A stretch of DNA of 64,000 bases from Acidovorax sp. YS12. Lineage in GTDB: Bacteria; Pseudomonadota; Gammaproteobacteria; Burkholderiales; Burkholderiaceae_C. Every line of letters begins with the position of its first letter. Position 1 is the stretch's first letter. The position numbers were made by a program, and so were the translations under genes. The stretch covers positions 2,418,001 through 2,482,000 of the forward strand of contig CP053915.1 of NCBI GenBank assembly GCA_021496925.1, in the 5' to 3' direction. The notes under the pieces are model-generated. The model had not been told where the DNA came from. It saw nothing but the letters and a program-made list of their open reading frames with translations, and ran no database searches. This document shows, piece by piece, positions 8,228-18,091 of the stretch.

Positions 8228-10493
8228 CGTCCACTCCCTCTTCCTTTTTCACCGCTACTTTCAGACTTGCATATATTTCACGCGCTCTTGATGTCATATT
8301 TTCCAGAGAACGATCCATGGGAGGTGAAACAGACGCGGCTACAGGAGACGGTACGGTCTGGGCAGTGATGACTATACCCTGTTCGCGGCCTACGGCCAGG
8401 AGTTGCCCATGCAGTGCCGGATAGCGTCGAAGCAGCCATTGATTGATGCGATAACTAAGCTGTGGACGGCGGAGCACAGCCACCATGAGGCGTGACAACG
8501 GCTTCTGACCAAGCTGGATACTGTTGCGAATCCAATGGTTAGCCGTATTGCGCAAGGTTGCGCCAGGATGAACAAGCAGCCCTCCGCCAAAACGAAAAGG
8601 CGCTGTCAGCTTCCAGGAAAGACTTTGATGAACAGCCTGAAGGGCATGCAACCGTGCATCAGCCAGTTGCCAGTGGTGGTGATTTGCCTGATGTATGGCA
8701 TGCAATTCTTTGCGCGCAGCCCCCAAGTCCGCTTCTACCAGCTTCACCTTGGCTAGCGCTATTTTCGCTTGTTGCCCTTCATGCACACTCATGGCTTCGG
8801 CTTGCTCTGCAAGTTGCGTCAGCTCTAGCATTCGGGCTTCAGCCTGCTCCGCGCGCGCCTCCAGCTCTAAAGCACGGGCTTCAGCCTGCCCTATACACTG
8901 CTCCGCCCTCTGCGCGCGAGCCTCGCTCACGAAAACACGATCTTCAGCCGCCTTGTATTGGGCACCAAGACTTGTCAGAGCAGTATTGCTCAGAGCCAAC
9001 TCTCGTTTATGCGACTCCGCTAACGCAGAAAACATTTGCCGGAATTGCTCTCTATCCACAAAAGCTTCAGCTTTTATGTGCCTAGCAAACATTTTTTGAA
9101 TCTGAACAGCATCTTCCATTGCTTTCATCCAAATCTCACCAGGTTGCTGCAAAGGCACCTCTATGGTGTCGGCAGGAAGACTCAGCAACGATTGGTACAT
9201 GCACCCAAAAGACCATTCTGCCAAGGGTCGATGCCATAAGCCTTCCGCCCAGGCTCGATACGGTTGAGGCAAACCATATGGACTGATGGAAATCGTGCGC
9301 AAAGGTTCTGGCTCATCGACGACTCCAGTGGCGACTTCTCGGACAAGAATCAAAAATGAAAGAAAAATATTATTAGGCCAAACACAATCCTGGGCGCAAG
9401 CAGAGATAGAACCATAATCGATCAACCGGGTGGTTCCATCTTCTCCAACAAGCACGTTCCATGTACGAACGTCATCGTGATAAAGTCCTGATTTCTCCAG
9501 CAAGGCAAGTTGATGAAGCACCGCCAGCACCACGGCACGTTTATCAAAAGCGATCTCTTCCCGCAGCAAATCAAGCAGTAAACGCCCAGGAAGACGCTGT
9601 ATCGCCAACCAGGCATTCGTATTTTCTCTACCTGATAAAATAAGATTAGCAGCCTCAAAGCCCTCCGGGGGGTGCTGCAGAAAAATAATCTCTCTTTCAA
9701 ACTCATCTCGATTACGATCACCAAATCGATGATCGAATCGATACAGTTTTAAGATGTACTCGGCACTAAAAAAGTAACGGCGGCTGCCTTGATGTGCCCC
9801 ACGCGCAAGTGCGTGAGAATCAGAAGACCAACTATCAAATCTTTCAGCCCTGCCTTCCAGAACCCAATATTGATTGCTCGCGATGAACAGCGGGCGCTGA
9901 ATGGGGGCTAGATGGGTACTGTGGCGCGCGACTTCATGCACGAAGGCGATTGAGTCAAGAAGGGCACGAGGGTCTTCTGGCTGGGCAGAGGCCCAATACA
10001 AGGGCTCTTCGCGCAGGGCCATTTCGACAATTAATATCCCTCCTTGATAAAGGATACGCTCAAAAAATCTCTTGACGGCATCCGTGCCTTTTTCATAAAT
10101 AATATGATGAAAAACACTCAACCCTAAAACGAGATCATATTGACCGCAAGAAAGTTGCTCAATGATTTCTTCTACTCGGCCCGTTGCAAAGCTGGCCCGT
10201 AGTTGAGGATTCTCTTGGGCAAGCGCTTGGCATAATGATATATTTTTATCAAGATAATCGACACCGTGAACCTTTGCCCCTCGCTGAGCAAGCGCAAGAC
10301 TGAAATAGCCTTGAGCGCATCCAAGGTCGAGTACATTGAGTGGCCTGCCAAGCAGCCGCTCCAACGCATCGTAAGCATCAACGATATTTTTCAGACGATC
10401 CAGGCAAGGGCGGGATGCCCCTCCAGAAAGTTCGGGGTGGTTATAAATTGGCTGATAGACTTCCGGCAGATCAGACACAAGCTTTTCAATCAT
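8211..10493 (-). CDS. wbdD: WbdD-like O-antigen chain terminator (methyltransferase-kinase-coiled coil)
   Basis: A 760-aa protein with the three-part layout of WbdD. Residues 1-200 are a SAM methyltransferase (VLDLGCAQGYFS at 54-65; GLSVFHHI at about 124-131). Residues about 240-430 are a kinase with HDDVRTWN (339-346), which holds the catalytic Asp and metal-binding Asn, and IDYGS (358-362) at the DFG position. Residues about 495-625 are an Ala/Glu-rich coiled coil with repeated AEQAEAR-type heptads, and the C-terminus is basic and could bind membrane. In E. coli O9a, WbdD phosphorylates and methylates the non-reducing mannose, and its coiled coil sets chain length. The gene overlaps wzt by 4 bp and wbdA by 17 bp. 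The homologue assignment is strong; exact substrate is inference. Confidence 0.9.
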   Translation of the reverse strand: MIEKLVSDLPEVYQPIYNHPELSGGASRPCLDRLKNIVDAYDALERLLGRPLNVLDLGCAQGYFSLALAQRGAKVHGVDYLDKNISLCQALAQENPQLRASFATGRVEEIIEQLSCGQYDLVLGLSVFHHIIYEKGTDAVKRFFERILYQGGILIVEMALREEPLYWASAQPEDPRALLDSIAFVHEVARHSTHLAPIQRPLFIASNQYWVLEGRAERFDSWSSDSHALARGAHQGSRRYFFSAEYILKLYRFDHRFGDRNRDEFEREIIFLQHPPEGFEAANLILSGRENTNAWLAIQRLPGRLLLDLLREEIAFDKRAVVLAVLHQLALLEKSGLYHDDVRTWNVLVGEDGTTRLIDYGSISACAQDCVWPNNIFLSFLILVREVATGVVDEPEPLRTISISPYGLPQPYRAWAEGLWHRPLAEWSFGCMYQSLLSLPADTIEVPLQQPGEIWMKAMEDAVQIQKMFARHIKAEAFVDREQFRQMFSALAESHKRELALSNTALTSLGAQYKAAEDRVFVSEARAQRAEQCIGQAEARALELEARAEQAEARMLELTQLAEQAEAMSVHEGQQAKIALAKVKLVEADLGAARKELHAIHQANHHHWQLADARLHALQAVHQSLSWKLTAPFRFGGGLLVHPGATLRNTANHWIRNSIQLGQKPLSRLMVAVLRRPQLSYRINQWLLRRYPALHGQLLAVGREQGIVITAQTVPSPVAASVSPPMDRSLENMTSRAREIYASLKVAVKKEEGVDDANCH

Positions 10494-11788
10494 GCCGCAG
10501 CACCTTCAGCTTCGACCACATGAAATGATGCTTTCAAATCCACAATTCCCCAAAACGGCAATGCACGCCCCACATGAATCAAAACAGAGTCATAGCGCCG
10601 ATCAAGTGGCGTTAAATCCTGTAAAGGATTCCCCGATGACACTCCAAAAGAAACCAGATAATTCCCCTCATTGAGGGCAAGCGGCAGCGAAAAACCAAAA
10701 ATCTTCACATCGCCAGCGCAAGCAGAAATCTGCTCACGCCCTTCACTTACGACGAAAGAGTTCGTGCCATACAAAAAAATACCCTCCAGGGTTTTTATCA
10801 AGAAACCCGGCACAATATTTTCAAAGCCAGCATCAAACCTAACCTTGAAGTAGAAATCAGTTCCTGCATTCCCTTCAATACGGGATGGGTAATCTTGTCC
10901 GCCTGAGACAATCAGGTAGTCAAGAATCGCAGCCCCTCCTTGCCCCCAGCGATGCTCTGTGCGGAGATAACCTGGACGAGTGTGAAAATCATCATTCAAT
11001 CCATTCAACAAGGCCTGTTTGGCAGATGTATTATCCACAGGCAGTTGAGCAGCATCGGCTTTGCGTTTGCCAAAAAGTTCGTCCAGATAGCGATTGGTGA
11101 CGACACGCGATGTATCATCCAATTCAATATTGCCATTTTTCAGCAGAATAGCCCGCTCACAGTGCTTCACCACATCGCCAGGACTATGCGATACGAGGAG
11201 CAGCGTTGTACCTTGCTCCTTGAATTGGGCAATTCGCTGATAGCACTTGGCCTGGAAGTAGGCATCTCCTACAGAAAGCGCCTCATCCACAATCAGCACA
11301 TCAGGCCGTACTGCGGTAGCGACACTGAAGGCGAGGCGCATTTGCATACCGCTAGAATAAGTACGCACTGGGCGGTCGATATATTCACCAATCTCGGCAA
11401 AAGCCTCAATGGCAGGCATGCATACAGCAATCTCACCTTGCAACAAGCCCAGCAATTGCCCAGCCATGAAGACGTTCTGCCGCCCTGTAAAGTCAGGATG
11501 GAATCCCATGCCCAACTCAAGGAGAGCGGCCACCCTGCCTTCAATGCGCACCTGACCAACCGTCGGCTGTGTGGTGCCTGTAATAATTTTCAACAGGGTG
11601 CTTTTACCTGCACCATTCACACCAACGATGCCAACAGCCTCTCCAGGCTTCACATCGAAATTAATATCACTCAGCACCCACTTTTTTTCATGCCTAGAAT
11701 GGCCAGTAACCCATTCCAGGGTACGCGCCCATTTCCCTGGATAATGCTTATAAGCCTTACCAAGGTGCGTAACATTAATAGAACCCAT
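10490..11788 (-). CDS. wzt: Wzt, ATPase of O-polysaccharide ABC exporter with C-terminal glycan-binding domain
   Basis: The nucleotide-binding subunit of a type IV polysaccharide ABC exporter, 432 aa. The Walker A motif GVNGAGKST is at about 56-64, the signature YSSGMQMRLAFS at about 143, and Walker B is PDVLIVDEA. Residues about 260-432 form the extra Wzt-C beta-sandwich domain that in O9a-type systems recognises the WbdD-capped chain end, which matches the adjacent wbdD. ATG at 11788 was chosen over an in-frame TTG three bases upstream because an AGGG lies at normal spacing. It is transcribed after the beta-propeller gene (52-bp gap) and overlaps wbdD by 4 bp. Confidence 0.93.
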   Translation of the reverse strand: MGSINVTHLGKAYKHYPGKWARTLEWVTGHSRHEKKWVLSDINFDVKPGEAVGIVGVNGAGKSTLLKIITGTTQPTVGQVRIEGRVAALLELGMGFHPDFTGRQNVFMAGQLLGLLQGEIAVCMPAIEAFAEIGEYIDRPVRTYSSGMQMRLAFSVATAVRPDVLIVDEALSVGDAYFQAKCYQRIAQFKEQGTTLLLVSHSPGDVVKHCERAILLKNGNIELDDTSRVVTNRYLDELFGKRKADAAQLPVDNTSAKQALLNGLNDDFHTRPGYLRTEHRWGQGGAAILDYLIVSGGQDYPSRIEGNAGTDFYFKVRFDAGFENIVPGFLIKTLEGIFLYGTNSFVVSEGREQISACAGDVKIFGFSLPLALNEGNYLVSFGVSSGNPLQDLTPLDRRYDSVLIHVGRALPFWGIVDLKASFHVVEAEGAAA

Positions 11789-11840
11789 CAATCAACACCC
11801 TGATAAATCAACAATTCCAGAGAGGTACAGCAACCAATCG

Positions 11841-12815
11841 TCAGACGGGGAAACTTCTTTTCCGCTCAATCGATGATTCATCCACTCCGCAAAAATCAAA
11901 AAGAACCGACCCACCAACAAGCTCACCTTTGTGGCCGAAACTTTCATACCCACAAATTCTGGAACATTGGTTTATTTCCGTCAGCCACAACTTCCCATCA
12001 AACCTTGAGAAATAATAAGGTACCCCACCGAGATTGGGGGAAACATCGATCCCTCCCGCCTCCAGTTCCTTGACATCTTCAAAAAAAGAAACCCGCCCCC
12101 ACCAAGAAGTAGCAAAACCTTTCTTCCCATCAAGAAAGAATAGATCATTCATTTCACGGCACTTTTCATGGAGATGAACAACTCCAGAGAAGAACACCCC
12201 GTTCCTCCCCAACTCATAGGCCGCAATCTTTGTTTTTCCGGTGACATACAAGGTATTGTTTGTCAATGTGAGGCTCTTACAATATTCCCCTTGCATTTCC
12301 TGAAGCGGCATCGACGAACTCAACACCAAAGAGCCGCCCTGCTTCTTTAGAACATGTAAGCTCTGATCGGTAGAGCCCACAACAAAAAACCGGTCACCTT
12401 GGTCATCATAAACAGTCCTGTGCGGCCTTTTCCCGACATTTGGAATGGCCTGCACCATCTCAAACCCGTCATTATTTTCCTTGAATACTTTTATGGCATG
12501 CCTTCCCGTATCCTCCACGACATAAAATTCCCCGTCCGAAACAATTGAATGAGGCCCAGCAATATCCTCATCAAGTGCCTGCCACTCCTCAATCCGCTTG
12601 CCAAGCTCCTTGCTCCATATGACACGATGCTGCCAGCAGTCAACAATGAAATATTTATCCTTTATTTTCACTATCGATGTCGGGGTGTAGAGTCTGCTGC
12701 GGAATTCACCTTTATCACCGGGAGTAGCCGAAAATACGGGAAACGAGGAGAGTCCTAATACAGTCCCTCCTCCAGAAAGAATGAATCGCCTTCTCGAAAT
12801 ATCAAATGTGCTCAT
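11841..12815 (-). CDS. Tat-exported beta-propeller-like protein of unknown function inside the wzm-wzt operon
   Basis: A 324-aa protein with a twin-arginine signal: SRRRFILSGGG, a hydrophobic stretch, then FPVFSAT as a likely cleavage region. The mature part has repeats of the type YFIVDCWQHRVIWSKE, FYVVEDTGRHAIKVF and FFVVGSTDQSLHVL, each a run of beta-strands as in NHL/SMP-30-like propellers; about six blades fit. Several conserved-looking Trp, His and Cys residues are present. It should fold in the cytoplasm and act in the periplasm. ATG at 12815 has AAGGAG at 5-nt spacing; a GTG six bases upstream is too close. It sits 12 bp after wzm and before wzt, where no gene is expected. I do not know its function; it may bind or process the polysaccharide. 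Confidence 0.7.
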   Translation of the reverse strand: MSTFDISRRRFILSGGGTVLGLSSFPVFSATPGDKGEFRSRLYTPTSIVKIKDKYFIVDCWQHRVIWSKELGKRIEEWQALDEDIAGPHSIVSDGEFYVVEDTGRHAIKVFKENNDGFEMVQAIPNVGKRPHRTVYDDQGDRFFVVGSTDQSLHVLKKQGGSLVLSSSMPLQEMQGEYCKSLTLTNNTLYVTGKTKIAAYELGRNGVFFSGVVHLHEKCREMNDLFFLDGKKGFATSWWGRVSFFEDVKELEAGGIDVSPNLGGVPYYFSRFDGKLWLTEINQCSRICGYESFGHKGELVGGSVLFDFCGVDESSIERKRSFPV

Positions 12816-12827
12816 CGTCACTCCTTC

Positions 12828-13631
12828 TCAGAGTTCATCTACCAGTTCACCGGCACGGGTCAGAAAAAACCAGGAACCCAGGATCAGAAAGAAAATCGTC
12901 AGCCCCATAAGCGGTGCCAGGCTCTCAAGATCAGGCATGCGAAGATCCAGGAAGATGGTCTGGTAGGCCATCACCAATGGCTGCAAGGGGTTGTATTGCA
13001 GCACGTTGCGAGCGCCTTCGGGCAGGCTGTCAAACACATAAACGATGGGCGTCAGCCAGAACCAGAACTGCACCACAATGCCGGTGAACTGGCCCACATC
13101 CCGAAAGAACACGTTCAATGTGCCCAAAAAGATGCCCAGTCCCAGCGTAAACAGCACTTGCAGCGCCAGCAGAGGCACCACGGCCAACAGCAGCCACCCT
13201 GGCCAGTGGCCGATGATCGCCAGGAAGGCTAGGTACAGGCCGAAGACGATGCCGAAATTGATCAACGCCGATGCCGCCACGATAGCCGGCAGGCAAATAC
13301 GCGGAAAGTTGGATTTTTTAATCAGATTGGCGTGCTCCAAGAACACGCTGTTCAGGCGCCCGAGCATTTCTGCAAACAAGCCCCACGTAATGACCCCGGC
13401 GCACAGGTAGATGCTGAATGCGAAGGGCGTTTGTTCATGCCCCGCAAGCTGGGGGCGCATGAGTTGGCCAAACACCACGGTGTAGATGACGATCATGGCC
13501 AGTGGATTGGCCACCGACCAGAACGCGCCCAGCAGCGATTCACGGTATTTGCCGTGGAACTCGCGCAGCACGCTGCTCCACACGAATCCCCGGTACGCCC
13601 ACAGGGCACGGAGCATTTGCATGCCTGGCAT
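12828..13631 (-). CDS. wzm: Wzm, permease of O-polysaccharide ABC exporter
   Basis: The transmembrane subunit of the polysaccharide ABC-2 exporter, 267 aa with about six membrane segments. Hallmarks are REFHGKYRESLLGAFWSVAN near the N-terminus and the TPIVYVFDSLPEG region near residue 195, both common to Wzm/KpsM/TagG permeases. It pairs with Wzt, although the two genes are split by the beta-propeller gene. It is 5 bp downstream of manC. Its G+C looks closer to the chromosome average than the glycosyltransferase genes, so the export genes may belong to a conserved core of the locus, with the AT-rich genes exchanged. Confidence 0.93.
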   Translation of the reverse strand: MPGMQMLRALWAYRGFVWSSVLREFHGKYRESLLGAFWSVANPLAMIVIYTVVFGQLMRPQLAGHEQTPFAFSIYLCAGVITWGLFAEMLGRLNSVFLEHANLIKKSNFPRICLPAIVAASALINFGIVFGLYLAFLAIIGHWPGWLLLAVVPLLALQVLFTLGLGIFLGTLNVFFRDVGQFTGIVVQFWFWLTPIVYVFDSLPEGARNVLQYNPLQPLVMAYQTIFLDLRMPDLESLAPLMGLTIFFLILGSWFFLTRAGELVDEL

Positions 13632-13636
13632 GGGGC

Positions 13637-15106
13637 CTACCCGCTCACGGCAGCCAGCGCGGGGGCGCGGCCATAGGTGTCCTCAAAGCGCACGATGTCG
13701 TCTTCTCCCAGGTAGCTGCCGGACTGCACCTCGATGATTTCCAGCGGCACCTTGCCGGGGTTGGCCAGCCGGTGTACGTGGCCTAGCGGGATGAAGGTGG
13801 ATTCGTTTTCGCCCAGCAAAAAGGTTTTGTCGCCGTTGGTGACCTGGGCCGTGCCCTTGACGACGATCCAGTGCTCGGCCCGGTGGTGGTGCATTTGCAG
13901 GCTGAGCTGCGCACCAGGGTTGACCACGATGCGCTTGACCTGGAAGCGTTCGCCGCTGTCGATGCTGTCGTACCAGCCCCAGGGGCGGTGTACCTTGCGG
14001 TGGGTGAAGGCCAAAGGGCGCTTCTGCGCCTTCAGCTCGGCAACGATCTTCTTCACGTCCTGCGTCTTGCGCTTGTCGGCCACCAGGATGGCGTCGGGGG
14101 TTTCGACGACGACGAGGTTGTCCACGCCCACCGTGGCGACCAGGCAGGTTTCGGAAAACAACAGGCTGTCGCGGGTGTCGATGGCCAAGGTCTGGCCGGT
14201 ATGGGCGTTGCCCTGGGCATCGCGCGGCAGCACGTCCCACAGGGCATCCCAAGCGCCCAAGTCGGACCAGCCGGCATCCAGCGGTACGACGCGGGCGGGA
14301 ATGCCCAGCGCCGGGTTGCCGGGCAGGTGCTCCATGACGGCATAGTCGATGGAGTCCGCCGGACAGTTGGCAAAGGTTTCGCCGTGGGGGCGGATGAAAT
14401 CCATGTCCTGCGCGCACTTGGCAATAGCATCCTGGCACGCGCGCAGCATCTGCGGCTGCAGCGCGGCCATGGCTTTCAGCCATTGGCTGGCCTGCACCAT
14501 GAACAGGCCGCTGTTCCAAAGATAGTCACCGCTCTCCACGTAGGCCTGGGCAACTTCCAGGCTGGGCTTTTCGGCAAAACTCTGGATGGCAAATGCATTG
14601 CCGCCCTCCACCGCCTGCGCCTTCTGGATGTAGCCATAGCCGGTTTCAGGCCGGTTGGCGACGATGCCGAAGGTCACCATGGCGCCATCGCAGGCAAGTT
14701 GCCATGCCGCTTCCACGGCCGCGTGCAACTGCGCGGGCTGCGTGATGACATGATCCGCCGGCATGGCCAGCAGGATGGCTTGCGGGTCGGCCACCAGGGC
14801 CGCCAGGGTCAGCGCGGGGGCGGTGTTGCGTCCGCACGGCTCCAGGATCAGCCGGGCGCCGTTCACGCCCGCCTCCTGCAGTTGCTGTGCCGCGAGAAAG
14901 CGGTGCTCGTGGTTGCATACCACGATGGGCGCCGCCTTGGGCACTTGCGATGCCACGCCATCCAGGCGGCGCGCCGTGTCCTGCAGCATGGAGATGCCGT
15001 CGCCGCCGAGGGCCAGGAACTGCTTGGGGTAGGTTTCGCGCGAGAGGGGCCACAGGCGCGTGCCAGAGCCTCCGCACAGGATGACGGGGAGCAAGGGGTG
15101 GTTCAT
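13637..15106 (-). CDS. manC: Mannose-1-phosphate guanylyltransferase / mannose-6-phosphate isomerase
   Basis: A bifunctional 489-aa type II enzyme that makes GDP-mannose from mannose-1-phosphate and GTP and interconverts fructose-6-P and mannose-6-P. The nucleotidyltransferase signature GGSGTRLWPLSRETYPKQFL is at the N-terminus. The C-terminal cupin has RPWGWYDSIDSG, LQMHHHRAEHWIVVKGTAQV and the NESTFIPLGHVHRLANPG region. The length is normal. It starts with a 4-bp ATGA overlap with the DUF2304 gene and precedes wzm by 5 bp. It supplies the donor for the WbdA-like polymerase. No phosphomannomutase gene is visible in the window, so ManB must be encoded elsewhere. Confidence 0.97.
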   Translation of the reverse strand: MNHPLLPVILCGGSGTRLWPLSRETYPKQFLALGGDGISMLQDTARRLDGVASQVPKAAPIVVCNHEHRFLAAQQLQEAGVNGARLILEPCGRNTAPALTLAALVADPQAILLAMPADHVITQPAQLHAAVEAAWQLACDGAMVTFGIVANRPETGYGYIQKAQAVEGGNAFAIQSFAEKPSLEVAQAYVESGDYLWNSGLFMVQASQWLKAMAALQPQMLRACQDAIAKCAQDMDFIRPHGETFANCPADSIDYAVMEHLPGNPALGIPARVVPLDAGWSDLGAWDALWDVLPRDAQGNAHTGQTLAIDTRDSLLFSETCLVATVGVDNLVVVETPDAILVADKRKTQDVKKIVAELKAQKRPLAFTHRKVHRPWGWYDSIDSGERFQVKRIVVNPGAQLSLQMHHHRAEHWIVVKGTAQVTNGDKTFLLGENESTFIPLGHVHRLANPGKVPLEIIEVQSGSYLGEDDIVRFEDTYGRAPALAAVSG

Positions 15107-15471
15107 GGTTTGGATGCGTCGGAAGTGGTGTGGGCTTGCGCCTCAAGATCCGCCTCCAACATGGCCAGGCGCTGGTTCAGCCTGCGCACGTCACGCTCGA
15201 TGCGCGTGTTGACCATGTCGGCATGCAGCGCCTTGAGCAATAGCACCATGCAGGCCAGCAGCAGGAGCAGCGCGGGTGGATAGCCGACTCCCGTCCACAG
15301 GGCCAGCCGGTCGATCAAGCCTGGCCATGCACCCAGCACGGCGGCGGCGGCGGCCACCGCAACCCAGAACAGGCCGTGCATGAGGTAGAGGTGATCGCGG
15401 CGTATCAGGTAAAGGATCAGCACTGCCAGACTGACCCCCATCAAGGCCGTGGTTGCTTGCAAGGACGCCAT
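15103..15471 (-). CDS. DUF2304-like small membrane protein with C-terminal coiled coil
   Basis: A 122-aa protein with three hydrophobic segments (about 8-25, 30-50, 63-80), then a charged helical tail (NTRIERDVRRLNQRLAMLEA). This matches small DUF2304 proteins often encoded next to polyprenyl-linked glycosyltransferases. ATG at 15471 was chosen because the longer in-frame extension to 15552 has an atypical charged N-terminus. It is the first gene of the polysaccharide operon and overlaps manC by 4 bp. Function is unknown; a scaffold or regulator for membrane-bound sugar transferases is possible. Confidence 0.65.
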   Translation of the reverse strand: MASLQATTALMGVSLAVLILYLIRRDHLYLMHGLFWVAVAAAAAVLGAWPGLIDRLALWTGVGYPPALLLLLACMVLLLKALHADMVNTRIERDVRRLNQRLAMLEADLEAQAHTTSDASKP

Positions 15472-15676
15472 GGGGCCTGTCCACTCTTTTTCGACATTGG
15501 GGGAGAAGGGAAAGTGCGCAAGCCGTGCACGAACGCGCACAAGAACTCGCATAGCACTGCGGGAGGGGTTTGGGGGGCGATTCTATCTATCCCTGTTTAT
15601 TGCCCCGATACAAAAGCCCAATCAATGCATCTTCCATCATTGCCAGACGCTGCATCAGCCCTTCGGCCAGCGCCCC

Positions 15677-15704
15677 TTGAAGTGCCCACGATTGCCCTTA
15701 TCAT
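15677..15704 (+). promoter_or_regulatory. groES promoter (sigma70-like, possible sigma32 overlap)
   Basis: TTGAAG (15677-15682) and TATCAT (15699-15704) are 16 bp apart and place transcription start inside the CIRCE operator. The same DNA also reads as CTTGAA followed by CCCTTATCAT, which loosely fits a sigma32 heat-shock promoter. Confidence 0.6.
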
Positions 15705-15730
15705 TAGCACTCGTTGGACCTGAGTGCTAA
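15704..15730. promoter_or_regulatory. CIRCE operator for HrcA
   Basis: TTAGCACTC (15704-15712) and GAGTGCTAA (15722-15730) form a perfect 9-bp inverted repeat with a 9-bp spacer, exactly the CIRCE consensus. It lies 82 bp before groES, so the chaperonin operon should be repressed by HrcA and released on heat shock. The rest of the 15472-15811 intergenic stretch shows no gene; the promoter of the leftward polysaccharide operon must lie here but I could not identify it. Confidence 0.95.
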
Positions 15731-15811
15731 CAAGCGCCATCCACTGATTCCCGGGCCGCCTCTTGGGCGGCCTTCATCCTCCCACTTGTTTGTCTACCTC
15801 AAGGAGATGCT

Positions 15812-16102
15812 ATGAACCTGCGTCCTCTGCACGATCGCGTGATCGTCAAGCGCCTCGAAAACGAAACCAAGACTGCCTCGGGCATCGTCATCCCCGACAA
15901 CGCCGCCGAGAAGCCCGACCAGGGCGAAGTGCTGGCCGTGGGCCCCGGCAAGAAGAACGACAAGGGCGAGCTGATCGCCATGGGCGTGAAGGTCGGCGAC
16001 CGCGTGCTGTTCGGCAAGTACTCGGGCCAGACCGTCAAGGTCAACGGCGACGAGCTGCTGGTGATGAAGGAAGACGACCTGTTCGCGGTCGTCGAGAAGT
16101 AA
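15812..16102 (+). CDS. groES: Co-chaperonin GroES
   Basis: The 10-kDa chaperonin cap, 96 aa, with the typical start MNLRPLHDRVIVKRL, a mobile loop around ENETKTASGIVIPDNAAEKP and the end DLFAVVEK. It forms a heptameric lid on GroEL and helps ATP-driven folding in the cytoplasm. AAGGAG lies 6 bases before the ATG. It is transcribed from the CIRCE-controlled promoter and is followed after 84 bp by groEL; that gap holds a copy of the dispersed repeat. Confidence 0.98.
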   Translation: MNLRPLHDRVIVKRLENETKTASGIVIPDNAAEKPDQGEVLAVGPGKKNDKGELIAMGVKVGDRVLFGKYSGQTVKVNGDELLVMKEDDLFAVVEK

Positions 16103-16110
16103 TTCACTCA

Positions 16111-16163
16111 TATTTCCATAGCTTCTTGCGCTTGCCAGGCGGGCACTGGAAGCTGATTTGATC
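16111..16163 (+). repeat. Dispersed repeat copy A (groES-groEL gap)
   Basis: Contains CATAGCTTCTTGCGCTTGCC and then GAAGCTGATTTGAT, a degenerate plus-orientation copy of the repeat family. It starts 9 bp after the groES stop and ends just before the groEL ribosome-binding site. Confidence 0.6.
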
Positions 16164-16186
16164 GAAAAATTTTGTAGGAGCCAAAC

Positions 16187-17824
<1,638 letters not shown>

Positions 17825-17840
17825 TCCAGCCCACCCCGTA

Positions 17841-17877
17841 AAAAGCCCCGCAGGCCGTGCGCCTGCGGGGCTTTTTT
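17841..17877 (+). terminator. Rho-independent terminator of groESL
   Basis: AGCCCCGCAGGC (17844-17855) pairs with GCCTGCGGGGCT (17861-17872) around the loop CGTGC, followed by six T residues. Confidence 0.95.
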
Positions 17878-17929
17878 CATTCCCTGGATAGCCCGTTGCG
17901 CAAAGCTGGTGATGCGCGCTTACAACACT

Positions 17930-17987
17930 ATGATTTCAATAGCTGCCAGCGCTTTCTGGGTAAGGGCCAGAGGCCAATTTGACTCAT
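17930..17987 (+). repeat. Dispersed repeat copy B
   Basis: TTTCAATAGCTGCCAGCGCT followed by GTAAGGGCCAGAGGCCAATT. A well-preserved plus-orientation copy in the groEL to TonB-receptor intergenic region. Confidence 0.85.
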
Positions 17988-18035
17988 AAATGTGGATTGT
18001 TTCCTGCCTCTTTTTGGGCAGCGCCTGCGATGCAA

Positions 18036-18060
18036 TAAATAAAATGAGAACAGTTTTTAT
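18036..18060. promoter_or_regulatory. Possible Fur-type operator before TonB receptor
   Basis: An AT-rich patch, AAATAAAATGAGAACAGTTT, has the AATGAGAA core common in Fur boxes and lies 32 bp before the receptor start. Symmetry is poor, so this is tentative. Confidence 0.35.
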
Positions 18061-18091
18061 TTGCAACACTCCATCGCAAGAAGCAACACGC

